NCBI GenBank assembly: GCA_904419835.1
Contig: CAJFTA010000043.1
Span: 1-19,875 of the forward strand
Origin: an uncultured Pseudoflavonifractor sp.
GTDB lineage: Bacteria; Bacillota; Clostridia; Oscillospirales; Oscillospiraceae
Direction: 5' to 3'
DNA length: 19,875 nt
Numbering within the stretch: the first letter of the stretch is position 1; each line of letters opens with the position of its first letter. The position numbers and the translations under genes are program-made. The notes below the pieces were generated by a model that searched no databases, was not told where the DNA came from, and was given only the letters and a program-made list of their open reading frames with translations. Of this stretch, positions 13,599-19,875 are shown piece after piece.

Positions 13599-14723
13599 TT
13601 GAAAAATTTTCTCTTGGAACCAGGCGGGAAGATCGTATTCGGCGGCGGCTGCGTGCGGGAATATCTGGCCGGCTTTGCCAGAGGCTACGGCCCCAATACG
13701 CTGCTGGTCAGTGGGGTGCGCTCCGGGCGGGAGAACGGAGCGTATGACGGGGTCTGCCGCAGCCTGCGCGCCGCCGGGAAGCGGGTCGTGGAGCTCTCCG
13801 GCGTTCAGCCGGGGCCGGATTATGAAGCCGTCCAAAGAGGCGCCAGGATGGCGCGGGAGCAGCAGGTCGATTTGATAGTAGGCGTGGGCGGCGGCTCCGT
13901 CATCGACTGCTGTAAGGCCATCGCCATGGCGGCGGTTTACCGCGGGGATCTCTGGACAGACTTCTGGGCCCGGCGGGGCGTCGTGGATTACCACCCCCTG
14001 CCGGTGGGGATCATCCCCACCACACTGGGAACCGGAGCGCTCAACGGCGCTGTGGTGCTGACCCGTCGGGCCGACGGGATGAGAGGCGCCCGGGACTATC
14101 CCCAATGCGCCCCCCGCTTCATTCTCTTCGACCCTGCCTATACCAGGACCCTTTCCCAGGCACAAATCATTTCCGATGGATTTCGTATTCTCAGCAGGGT
14201 CCTGGAGCTGTATTTTGCGCCGCCGGCGGGCGAAAACGTGACCAACGCTCTGTTGGAGGCCCTTGCAAGGGATGTGGTGCAAATCCTGCGGAGGGGCAGA
14301 GAACAGCTCCAGCATGATGCGTCGCGCACCGATCTGATGTGGGCAGGTGCCCTTGCGGGCAACGGCCTTCTCCAGGCCGGTAAGAGATGCCGGTACCCCT
14401 GCCGCCGGGCAGCGCTCCGCCTCGCATCCGATACCGACCGCCCCTTTACCCAATGTCTTGCCGTCCTGCAGTCGGCGGCGTACCGTGCCGCCTGCCTGGA
14501 GCACCCTGACAAGCTGACCCGGGCAGCCGCATTGGTGTGGGGGCTCGCTCCGGACGGGAAGGCGCTCCTGAGCGCGCTGGCCGGAGCGGATGCGTTTGAC
14601 GCACTGCTTGGCAATTTGGGGCTTCCCACCCGGCCGCAAGCGTTGGGCATCACGGACTTGCCGCATTTCCAGGAATTTGTGGAGCAGGCCGCCCGTACTG
14701 ACCGCCTCCCGCCAGCGGTCTGA
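13599..14723 (+). CDS. Iron-ADH paralogue without metal ligands (likely pseudoenzyme)
   Basis: A 374-residue, uninterrupted relative of the iron-containing (YqhD/BdhA-type) alcohol dehydrogenase encoded at 18450-19598; the two align along their length. The phosphate-binding loop GVGGGSVIDCCK and LMWAGALAGNG are retained. The four positions that bind the catalytic metal are all replaced: Asp to Arg196, His to Arg200, His to Leu273, His to Phe283. The first coenzyme motif GGGS has become GVRS. It cannot be a normal metal-dependent dehydrogenase. No stop or frameshift interrupts the frame, so it may have a non-catalytic role such as binding a nucleotide, partner or ligand; early pseudogene decay is the alternative. 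The start is TTG at 13599 behind GGGGTG at 8-base spacing; no ATG is available in frame near the homologous N-terminus. The hydrolase gene follows after 22 bases. Confidence 0.82.
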   Translation: MKNFLLEPGGKIVFGGGCVREYLAGFARGYGPNTLLVSGVRSGRENGAYDGVCRSLRAAGKRVVELSGVQPGPDYEAVQRGARMAREQQVDLIVGVGGGSVIDCCKAIAMAAVYRGDLWTDFWARRGVVDYHPLPVGIIPTTLGTGALNGAVVLTRRADGMRGARDYPQCAPRFILFDPAYTRTLSQAQIISDGFRILSRVLELYFAPPAGENVTNALLEALARDVVQILRRGREQLQHDASRTDLMWAGALAGNGLLQAGKRCRYPCRRAALRLASDTDRPFTQCLAVLQSAAYRAACLEHPDKLTRAAALVWGLAPDGKALLSALAGADAFDALLGNLGLPTRPQALGITDLPHFQEFVEQAARTDRLPPAV

Positions 14724-14745
14724 CGTGTGGAAAGGAGATGGTCTC

Positions 14746-15591
14746 ATGCGCGCTGTCATATCCCTGCTGCTTTCCATTTTGATGGGGATAACCGTGGCAT
14801 CCTGCGGTCAGAGTTCAAGCCCACCGCTCCCGGCGGGGCCTGCTTCCCCGGAGTCCTCCATGGAGGGTGCTCTGGTGGCGGAAAGCAGTTCTGCCCCATC
14901 TGGCGCCCCCGCAGATACGGTGGCCGCTGCCGAAGCAGATCCGGCGCGGCAGCAAACGCTGTATCTCTGGGAGCTGGGAAATGTCCCCGCTGCTACGGAC
15001 TATACCAAGAACAGCGGCCAATATTTTGACGACCCCGATTTCCGCCCCTATATCGTTACCTTTCCCGTTCCCGAGGGGACAGAGGTGAAAGGGGCGGTTC
15101 TGATCTGTGCGGGCGGCGCATTCCAGTATCGGAGCGATGCAAATGAGGGCACTCCGGTGGCACAGGCCCTCGAGGATATCGCCGTCATGGGGTTTTCCGC
15201 CGGCGGAATCTTGTCCGGTGAGATGCTGCTCCACTGGGACGGCCTGGTGAACGGCTCCGCGCTGGATCCCGATTACGTACCTGATGCGCTGGACAGCGTC
15301 TCTGCCGATGCGGCCGCCTGCGGCATGATCTACGCCTTTTACAGCCGGCTCAGTGTGGGCACGACCGACGTAGAGGCACTGCGGGCCGGGGACCTTCCGC
15401 CCACCTTCTACTGCTACGGTACCGAGGACCCGTTCTACCGCCAATTCCTCGCCAATGCCGACGCAGCGGAGGCCGCCGGCGTTCCGGTGGAGCGGCTCCA
15501 GCTGGAGAACACTCCCCACGGCTTCGGCGTACAGGGCGGGTGGATCAGCCCATACGACGCATGGCTCAGTGAGATCTTTGATTCAAACTGA
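14746..15591 (+). CDS. Lipoprotein alpha/beta hydrolase with shortened core
   Basis: An exported 281-residue esterase-like protein. The signal peptide ends in a lipobox, VASC, with Cys20 the lipidated residue, then a Ser/Pro/Ala-rich linker to about residue 65. The hydrolase part has GAVLICAGGAF, the nucleophile elbow GFSAGG (Ser151), the acid in YGTEDPFY (Asp228) and the histidine in TPHGFGV (His258), so the catalytic triad is complete. Relatives (BD-FAE-type esterases) carry roughly 50-60 residues between EGTPVAQAL and the elbow; here EGTPVAQAL is joined almost directly to EDIAVMGFSAGG (near base 15170), which removes a central strand and helix. The joint is in frame, so this could be a recent deletion in a dying gene or a working short variant. 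The start is ATG at 14746 with AAAGGAG at 8-base spacing. Likely cotranscribed with the ADH-like gene. Confidence 0.75.
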   Translation: MRAVISLLLSILMGITVASCGQSSSPPLPAGPASPESSMEGALVAESSSAPSGAPADTVAAAEADPARQQTLYLWELGNVPAATDYTKNSGQYFDDPDFRPYIVTFPVPEGTEVKGAVLICAGGAFQYRSDANEGTPVAQALEDIAVMGFSAGGILSGEMLLHWDGLVNGSALDPDYVPDALDSVSADAAACGMIYAFYSRLSVGTTDVEALRAGDLPPTFYCYGTEDPFYRQFLANADAAEAAGVPVERLQLENTPHGFGVQGGWISPYDAWLSEIFDSN

Positions 15592-15624
15592 TCGGAACGC
15601 CTTCCACGGCATATTCAGCTGAAA

Positions 15625-15653
15625 CGATTTGGTTTATACCGAAAAACCAATCG
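15625..15653 (+). promoter_or_regulatory. Candidate LysR operator (imperfect palindrome)
   Basis: CGATTTGGTTT (15625-15635) and AAACCAATCG (15644-15653) are inverted repeats with one extra T. The centre lies about 54 bases before the predicted transcription start of the flavodoxin gene, a common place for LysR-type activators to bind. A half-site-like AAAAACCAGTTCGG occurs at 12529-12542 in the leader of the LysR gene itself. Inference only. Confidence 0.4.
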
Positions 15654-15657
15654 GAAC

Positions 15658-15686
15658 TTCCGGGCCTAAGACGATTGCACTATAAT
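15658..15686 (+). promoter_or_regulatory. Promoter of the flavodoxin lipoprotein gene
   Basis: A perfect -10 TATAAT (15681-15686) with a poor -35 (TTCCGG, 15658-15663, 17-base spacer). A weak -35 with a good -10 fits an activator-dependent promoter. The intergenic stretch 15592-15755 holds no other recognisable feature. Confidence 0.55.
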
Positions 15687-15755
15687 GCAGATAACAAAAC
15701 AGACAACAAATTATAACGCCAAACTCAGTTTCAAAACCGGAAAGGATGATACGCA

Positions 15756-16430
15756 ATGCTGCAAAAACACAAATGGCTGGCGCTGGCCCTGGCCGGTGCC
15801 CTATCCCTCTCTATGCTGGCTGGATGCACAGAAACCCAAGCGCCCGTCCCATCCGCCAGCAGCCCTGTCCCTCCTTCCGCAGATTCGAATCCGGATGTAC
15901 CCGCGCCGGACACCTCCGGTGACGAAAGCGCGGCTGGGACAGGGAATGTTCTGGTGGTCTATTATTCCGCCTCCGGCAAGACGGAAGCTGTGGCAAATTA
16001 TATTGCCGAAGCTGCCGGCGGCGATCTGTTTGAGATCACTCCGGCGGAGCCCTACACGGACGAGGATCTGAACTGGACCGACGAGAACAGCCGCGTTACC
16101 CGGGAACACGAGGACGAGTCCCTGCGGGATGTGGCGCTGACCGCCACAGAGGTGGAGAACTGGGATTCTTATGACACTGTGTTTATCGGCTATCCCATCT
16201 GGTGGGGCATCGCGGCCTGGCCCGTGGATGGTTTCGTGGAGGCCAACGATTTCACCGGCAAGACGGTGATCCCCTTCTGCACCTCCTCCAGCTCCGGTCT
16301 GGGAGAGAGCGGGGCGCTTCTGGCTGAGCTTGCCGGTTCCGGCGACTGGCAGGATGGGGAGCGGTTCCGCTCCGGCGTCATCCAGGAAGATGTAGCGGAA
16401 TGGGTGGACAGTCTGGGACTGTCCGCATAA
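15756..16430 (+). CDS. Lipoprotein flavodoxin
   Basis: A 224-residue exported flavodoxin. The N-terminus is a lipoprotein signal peptide with lipobox LAGC (Cys24), then a Pro/Ser/Asp-rich linker (25-62). From about residue 64 a Flavodoxin_4-type domain begins: VLVVYYSASGKTEAVANYI contains the FMN-phosphate loop SASGKT, followed by YDTVFIGYPIWWG and a third flavin-side loop FCTSSSSGLGESG. It should hold FMN and carry electrons outside the membrane, anchored by lipid; normal flavodoxins are cytosolic. The domain is about two-thirds identical by eye to the one fused to SLH domains at 17193-18344. The start is ATG at 15756 with AAAGGA nine bases upstream. It has a promoter with a possible activator site, and a hairpin follows (16440-16473). 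Electron donor and acceptor are unknown. Confidence 0.93.
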   Translation: MLQKHKWLALALAGALSLSMLAGCTETQAPVPSASSPVPPSADSNPDVPAPDTSGDESAAGTGNVLVVYYSASGKTEAVANYIAEAAGGDLFEITPAEPYTDEDLNWTDENSRVTREHEDESLRDVALTATEVENWDSYDTVFIGYPIWWGIAAWPVDGFVEANDFTGKTVIPFCTSSSSGLGESGALLAELAGSGDWQDGERFRSGVIQEDVAEWVDSLGLSA

Positions 16431-16439
16431 AGAAACAAC

Positions 16440-16473
16440 GGCAGGAGCCGGGGCAAAGGCTCCGGCTCCTGCC
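16440..16473 (+). terminator. Hairpin after the flavodoxin gene
   Basis: Perfect 12-bp stem GGCAGGAGCCGG/CCGGCTCCTGCC (16440-16451/16462-16473), loop of 10. Only TGCTTGTC follows, so termination is probably partial and downstream genes may still be read from the same promoter. Confidence 0.6.
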
Positions 16474-16511
16474 TGCTTGTCACTCTATGACCAGAAAGGA
16501 ATGCGAGAGAA

Positions 16512-17045
16512 ATGCCGAAAAAAATTCTGATTTTATCTGCCAGCCCCAGGAAGGGCGGCAACTCCGACCTGCTTTGCGACCAGTTTGCCAAGGGGGCAGA
16601 GGAAGCCGGGCATCAGGCGGAGAAGCTCCGGGTGCAGGAACAGAAGATCCGTCCATGCCTGGCCTGCTATGGCTGCCGTGGTACCGGCGCCTGCGTCCAG
16701 AAGGACGACATGGCCGCGATTCTGGACAAAATGGTGGAGGCCGACGTGCTGGTGCTGGCCACGCCGGTGTACTTCTACTCCATGGACGGCCAGCTCAAGA
16801 CCCTGATTGACCGCACCTTGCCGCGGTATACCGAGATCCGGGACAAGGAGGTCTACTTCATTGCCACGGCTGCGGCAGGCAAGGGCGCCATGGAGCGCAC
16901 GATAGACTCGATGCGCGGCTTTACCGACTGCCTGCCCGGCGCCCAGGTGAAAGGCGTCATCTACGGCTCCGGGGTGTACCAGAAGGGCGAGGTGCTGGAG
17001 ACGCGGGCCTCGCAGGAGGCTTACCAGGCGGGTAAGCGGGCCTGA
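16512..17045 (+). CDS. NADPH-dependent FMN reductase-like flavodoxin-fold protein
   Basis: A 177-residue cytosolic flavoprotein of the NAD(P)H:FMN reductase / iron-sulfur-flavoprotein group. The N-terminus KILILSASPRKGGNSDLL is the FMN-phosphate loop. The next segment, CLACYGCRGTGACVQKDDM, is the cysteine-containing loop typical of the family; it contains CxxCxxC, but whether it binds a cluster cannot be told. ATPVYFYSMDGQLKTLIDR is the conserved second flavin loop. There is no signal peptide. The start is ATG at 16512 with GAAAGGA eleven bases upstream. It lies between two exported flavodoxins and could supply them or another acceptor with electrons indirectly, but a cytosolic protein cannot touch a surface flavodoxin directly. 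No terminator is seen in the 147 bases before the SLH-flavodoxin gene, so these are probably cotranscribed. Confidence 0.9.
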   Translation: MPKKILILSASPRKGGNSDLLCDQFAKGAEEAGHQAEKLRVQEQKIRPCLACYGCRGTGACVQKDDMAAILDKMVEADVLVLATPVYFYSMDGQLKTLIDRTLPRYTEIRDKEVYFIATAAAGKGAMERTIDSMRGFTDCLPGAQVKGVIYGSGVYQKGEVLETRASQEAYQAGKRA

Positions 17046-17192
17046 GGCCTGAAACCCAGTTAAACCTTCTCCCTGCGCCTTTCCGGAATGAAACTGTATA
17101 TCAGACAGAACAGACGCCCATTGTCTCCTCCCGCGTATATCCGAGCGAAAGGCTTGACCCTATGAATTGAACTTGGTAAGGAGGTCTCCCCT

Positions 17193-18344
17193 ATGAAAAA
17201 CTGCAATCGGATCGGGACCATGCTGCTGGCCCTGATTTTAACGCTCAGTCTCAGCATCGCGGCCCTTGCTGCTGTGGAGGACACCGGCTTTTCCGACGTG
17301 GCCGCCGACGCATGGTACGCCGACGCCGTGACCTATGTCCGGGACAACGGCCTGATGAGCGGCTCCTCTGAGACTACCTTTGTCCCCGATGGAACGATGA
17401 CCCGGGGGATGCTGGTCACCACCCTGTACCGCTTGGCCGGCTCCCCCTCTCTGGAGAATGAAAATCTGGGCTATCCCTTTGCCGATGTGCCGGGTGACGC
17501 CTGGTATGCCGACGGGGTCTACTGGGCCCGGCTGACCGGCGTGGTCAACGGATACCCAAACGAGCGGTTTGGGCCCGATGACCCGGTGAGCCGGGAACAG
17601 ATTGCGGCCATCCTCTGGCGGTATGCCGGCAGTCCTGCGGCAGAGCCTGGCACGGACTTTGCCGATGAGGGCAATATCTCCGATTACGCCGCCCAGGCGG
17701 TGGATTGGGCCCGGGCCAATGGGATCGTGAATGGGGCGGACGGCAACCGTTTCCTGCCCCAGAGCAGCGCCACCCGCGCCCAGGCGGCCACCATCCTGCG
17801 GAACTATCTGACTGCGGAGGAGCCCGCAGAGCCCGAGGTGCCGGCGGAGGAGAGCCGGGTCCTGGTGGCCTACTTCTCCGCCACCGGCAACACGGAGCGG
17901 GTCGCAAACCAGATTTCGGAGGCCACCGGCGGCGACCTGTTTGAGATCATGCCTGCCGACCCCTACACCGATGAAGACCTGAATTGGACCGACGAGGACA
18001 GCCGTGTCGTTTTTGAGTATGAGAACCCTGAGGAGCGGGACACCGAGCTGGTCGCTTACACCCCCGATGGGTGGGATGGCTACGATGTTGTGTTTATTGG
18101 CTACCCCATCTGGTGGTATGACGCCGCATGGCCGGTGGAGGGCTTTGTGGAGGAAAATGACTTTACAGGCAAGACTGTCATCCCCTTCTGCACCTCCTCC
18201 AGTTCCGGACTGGGTGAGAGCGGCAGCCGGCTGGCTGATTTGGCCGGCGCCGGCGACTGGCAGGAGGGACAGCGGTTCCGTTCCAGCGCCGCCCAGTCTG
18301 ATATAGAGGCATGGGTCCGGGAGCTCGGTCTTTTATATGAATAA
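17193..18344 (+). CDS. Cell-wall SLH-flavodoxin fusion protein
   Basis: A 383-residue exported fusion. Residues 1-27 are a signal peptide (basic start, LLALILTLSLSIAALA core). Three SLH domains follow (about 33-80, 96-146, 156-206; FSDVAADAWYADAV, FADVPGDAWYADGV, ISDYAAQAVDWARANGIVNG), then an acidic Pro/Glu linker (207-220) and a Flavodoxin_4-type domain from 222 to the end (YFSATGNTERVANQ, FIGYPIWW, FCTSSSSGLGESG). It should be held non-covalently in the cell wall and present FMN at the surface. The flavodoxin part is a close paralogue of the lipoprotein at 15756-16430, sharing DPYTDEDLNWTDE-type stretches. The start is ATG at 17193 behind AAGGAGGT. Its stop overlaps the start of a truncated reading frame (18337-18435), and the iron ADH follows. 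Confidence 0.93.
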   Translation: MKNCNRIGTMLLALILTLSLSIAALAAVEDTGFSDVAADAWYADAVTYVRDNGLMSGSSETTFVPDGTMTRGMLVTTLYRLAGSPSLENENLGYPFADVPGDAWYADGVYWARLTGVVNGYPNERFGPDDPVSREQIAAILWRYAGSPAAEPGTDFADEGNISDYAAQAVDWARANGIVNGADGNRFLPQSSATRAQAATILRNYLTAEEPAEPEVPAEESRVLVAYFSATGNTERVANQISEATGGDLFEIMPADPYTDEDLNWTDEDSRVVFEYENPEERDTELVAYTPDGWDGYDVVFIGYPIWWYDAAWPVEGFVEENDFTGKTVIPFCTSSSSGLGESGSRLADLAGAGDWQEGQRFRSSAAQSDIEAWVRELGLLYE

Positions 18345-18435
18345 GCGCAAGGCATTGATGGTCAACAGCAGTCCCCATGGGACCCGCTGTGCTTCCACGG
18401 CTCTCTGCCGGGCGGGCCGGGACGGCCCCAACTGA
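18337..18435 (+). pseudogene. N-terminal stub of an FMN reductase-like gene
   Basis: A 32-residue frame whose ATG overlaps the last two codons of the SLH-flavodoxin gene (ATGAATAA). It reads ALMVNSSPHGTRCASTAL, which matches the first strand and FMN-phosphate loop of NAD(P)H-dependent FMN reductases, then ends in unrelated codons at TGA 18433-18435. The remaining 150 or so residues of such a protein are missing, so an internal deletion is likely. Its overlap with the upstream stop suggests that an intact version was translationally coupled to the SLH-flavodoxin. Too short to fold as an enzyme. Confidence 0.6.
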
Positions 18436-18449
18436 AAGGAGCGAACGTA

Positions 18450-19598
18450 ATGGAAAATTTCGTCTATGAGTACCCTACAAAGGTCTGTTTCGGCAGGGGC
18501 GCGGCCAAGGCCAATCTGCCCGGAATTCTCTCCGCCTACGGCCCCAATGTGCTTCTGGCCTACGGCGGCGGATCCATCAAGAAAAACGGCGTCTATGAGG
18601 AGATCACCGGCATTCTGAAAGAAGCGGGCAAGAATATCACCGAGTTTACCGGGATCATGCCCAACCCCACCTGGGCCAAGGTGCAGGAGGGGGCCAATCT
18701 GGCGCGGGAGCGCAAGATTGATTTGGTGCTGGCCGTGGGCGGCGGATCAGTCGTGGACTGCTGCAAGATCGTCTGTGCCCAGGCGGTCACCGGCGAGGAC
18801 CTGTGGGACCTGGAGATGGTCCGGCACAAGATATCCTCCAGGGCGCCCATTCCTCTTGGGGCGGTGGTCACCGCCTCCGGTACCGGCGCTGAGATGAACG
18901 GCGGCGCCGTCATCACCAATGAGGACGCCAAAATCAAGGGCGGCATGTTCGCCGCCGCCCCCCGGTTTGCCATTCTGGATCCGGAATATACCATGAGCCT
19001 GCCCAGGATGCAGGTGCTCTCCGGCGCCTTTGACACCCTGAGCCACGCCATGGAAACCTACTTTGGCCGCTCCGACCGGGACAACGTATCTGACCAGGTT
19101 GCCCTGGCCATCATGCACAGCACGGTGGTCAATATGCGCACGCTGCTCCGGGACATCCAGGATTACACCGCCCGGAGCAACCTGATGTGGACCTCCGCCA
19201 TGGCGGAGAACGGCATCCTGAAGGTAGGCCGGGTCACTGACTTTGAGTGCCACCAGATGGAGCACCAGCTGGGGGCCTATACCGACTGCAACCATGGACA
19301 GGGGCTGGCGGTACTCCATCCCGCCTACTACCGGCACATTGTGAAGGACGCCCCGGAGAAGTTTGCCCGGCTGGGCCAGGTGGTCTTCGGCACAGAGGGG
19401 GCCCAGGCCGCAGTGGACGCTCTTGCCGCCTTTATCAAGGAGTGCGGCCTTCCCACCAGACTGACGGAGCTCCGCTCCAGGACCGAGATCACGCCTGAGC
19501 TGCTCCGTCAGGTGGCGGACAGCGTCAACCTCCTGCAGGGCGGCCCCCGTCAGCTCACCCATGACGAGGTCTATGAAATTTTCATGGAGTGTATGTAA
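18450..19598 (+). CDS. Iron-containing alcohol dehydrogenase (YqhD/BdhA type)
   Basis: A 382-residue cytosolic NAD(P)H-dependent aldehyde reductase/alcohol dehydrogenase of the YqhD/BdhA branch. The coenzyme part has YGGGSIKKNGVYEE (this GGGS loop is associated with NADPH preference in YqhD) and AVGGGSVVDCCK. Metal ligands are intact: Asp195 and His199 in FDTLSHAME, His272 in QMEHQLGAYTD and His282 in CNHGQGLAVLHP. Length equals the family norm. The start is ATG at 18450 with AAAGGAG at 8-base spacing, 14 bases after the stub gene, and a strong terminator follows. It is the active counterpart of the ligand-less paralogue at 13599-14723; the two bracket the exported flavodoxin genes. Probably reduces aldehydes; the natural substrate cannot be read from sequence. 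Confidence 0.95.
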   Translation: MENFVYEYPTKVCFGRGAAKANLPGILSAYGPNVLLAYGGGSIKKNGVYEEITGILKEAGKNITEFTGIMPNPTWAKVQEGANLARERKIDLVLAVGGGSVVDCCKIVCAQAVTGEDLWDLEMVRHKISSRAPIPLGAVVTASGTGAEMNGGAVITNEDAKIKGGMFAAAPRFAILDPEYTMSLPRMQVLSGAFDTLSHAMETYFGRSDRDNVSDQVALAIMHSTVVNMRTLLRDIQDYTARSNLMWTSAMAENGILKVGRVTDFECHQMEHQLGAYTDCNHGQGLAVLHPAYYRHIVKDAPEKFARLGQVVFGTEGAQAAVDALAAFIKECGLPTRLTELRSRTEITPELLRQVADSVNLLQGGPRQLTHDEVYEIFMECM

Positions 19599-19602
19599 CA
19601 CA

Positions 19603-19650
19603 GAAACGCGATCCTGCCGGGACTTCAGCGGGATCGCGTTTCTTTCTTTT
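19603..19650 (+). terminator. Intrinsic terminator of the redox locus
   Basis: GAAACGCGATCCTGC (19603-19617) pairs with GCGGGATCGCGTTTC (19628-19642), 15 bp with one wobble and a 10-base loop, followed by TTTCTTTT. It lies five bases after the ADH stop codon. Confidence 0.9.
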
Positions 19651-19710
19651 AATTTATAGGAAAACGGCGGCCTGCGGGCATGGTAAAGACAAGAGCACTT
19701 AAATGCCAAA

Positions 19711-19745
19711 AAAGAAATCCCCGGAAAACCGATGCTTTCCGGGGA
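19711..19745 (-). terminator. Intrinsic terminator downstream of the rpsI 3' end
   Basis: TCCCCGGAAA (19718-19727) pairs with TTTCCGGGGA (19736-19745), loop of 8. Read on the minus strand it is followed by TTTCTTTTTT. It sits 12 bases beyond the rpsI stop codon and is probably the native rpsI terminator. Confidence 0.85.
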
Positions 19746-19757
19746 AAATTGACTCTT

Positions 19758-19805
19758 TTAGCGCTTGGAGAACTGGGGAGCGCGACGGGCAGCCTTGAGG
19801 CCGTA
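19758..19805 (-). pseudogene. rpsI: Last 15 codons of ribosomal protein S9 (element junction)
   Basis: Minus strand: TAC at 19805 to TAA at 19758 encodes YGLKAARRAPQFSKR, the highly conserved C-terminus of ribosomal protein S9. Immediately upstream the similarity stops: the next codons in frame are CAA and then a TAG stop, so the rest of rpsI is absent. A gene-end fragment beside its own terminator is what remains on the downstream side when an integrative element inserts into the 3' end of rpsI and rebuilds the gene at its other end. The 3' end of rpsI is, from general knowledge, a used integration site for integrative and conjugative elements. The intact rpsI should lie beyond the right edge. 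Confidence 0.85.
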
Positions 19806-19816
19806 TTGCTATCGTT

Positions 19817-19873
19817 TTAGCGCCGTTTTTCCTTGATTTTACGGGCTTTTTTGAGGTAGCTGCACTCGGTTGT
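19817..19873 (-). CDS. C-terminal tail of an unidentified, probably element-borne gene
   Basis: A minus-strand frame entering from the right edge and ending at TAA 19819-19817. The visible tail is TTECSYLKKARKIKEKRR, strongly basic. It ends 11 bases before the rpsI fragment, so it is probably the last gene at the end of the integrated element. Too little is visible to name it, and a chance frame cannot be excluded. Confidence 0.35.
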   Translation of the reverse strand, partial: TTECSYLKKARKIKEKRR

Positions 19874-19875
19874 CC

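Noticed and set aside
14590..14745. Longer N-terminus for the hydrolase beginning inside the ADH-like gene
   Set aside because: AAAGGAG and the lipoprotein signal peptide place the start at 14746; the extension is an out-of-frame reading of the previous gene.
15685..16071. Second frame overlapping the lipoprotein flavodoxin start
   Set aside because: No ribosome binding site or similarity; the overlapping frame from 15756 has a signal peptide, lipobox and flavodoxin motifs.

Overview
The window looks like a chromosomal stretch from a GC-rich, low-oxygen Firmicute of the Oscillospiraceae type (Flavonifractor/Lawsonibacter/Intestinimonas-like gut Clostridia). This is inferred from gene families (UPF0210 with its ACT partner, clostridial HPr-like protein, MtaB, SLH surface proteins, YqhD-type Fe-ADH), the strong G/C bias at third codon positions and the many perfect intergenic hairpins. 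No database search was possible.

Layout. (1) 1-1477: 3' part of a large serine recombinase, the visible edge of a mobile element lying to the left. (2) 1478-1797: a cluster of perfect hairpins bracketed by two copies of a short repeat that also forms the 3' end of the next gene. (3) 1777-8177, all minus strand: MATE transporter, small P-loop protein, glucose-6-phosphate isomerase, a second hairpin cluster, then the set YfbR-like nucleotidase - ACT protein - UPF0210 protein, and an HPr-like protein without the phosphorylatable histidine. (4) 8383-9687 plus: MtaB tRNA methylthiotransferase. (5) 9843-12053 minus: a secreted, SLH-anchored tyrosine phosphatase. (6) 12183-12483: an unidentified gene remnant with its terminator. 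(7) 12572-19598 plus: an accessory redox locus. (8) 19758-19875 minus: the last 15 codons of rpsI next to foreign sequence, i.e. the junction of an integrated element that continues to the right.

The accessory locus is the most interesting part. A LysR regulator is followed by an iron-alcohol-dehydrogenase paralogue that has lost all four metal ligands, a lipoprotein alpha/beta hydrolase missing part of its core, a lipoprotein flavodoxin, a cytosolic FMN-reductase-like protein, a flavodoxin fused to three SLH domains, a 32-codon stub of another FMN-reductase-like gene, and an intact YqhD-type iron ADH. Two flavodoxins exported by different anchors (lipid and cell-wall SLH) suggest a surface flavin electron-transfer function. 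The degenerate neighbours suggest the locus is also being remodelled or is decaying.

No tRNA, complete rRNA, CRISPR array or confident riboswitch was found.
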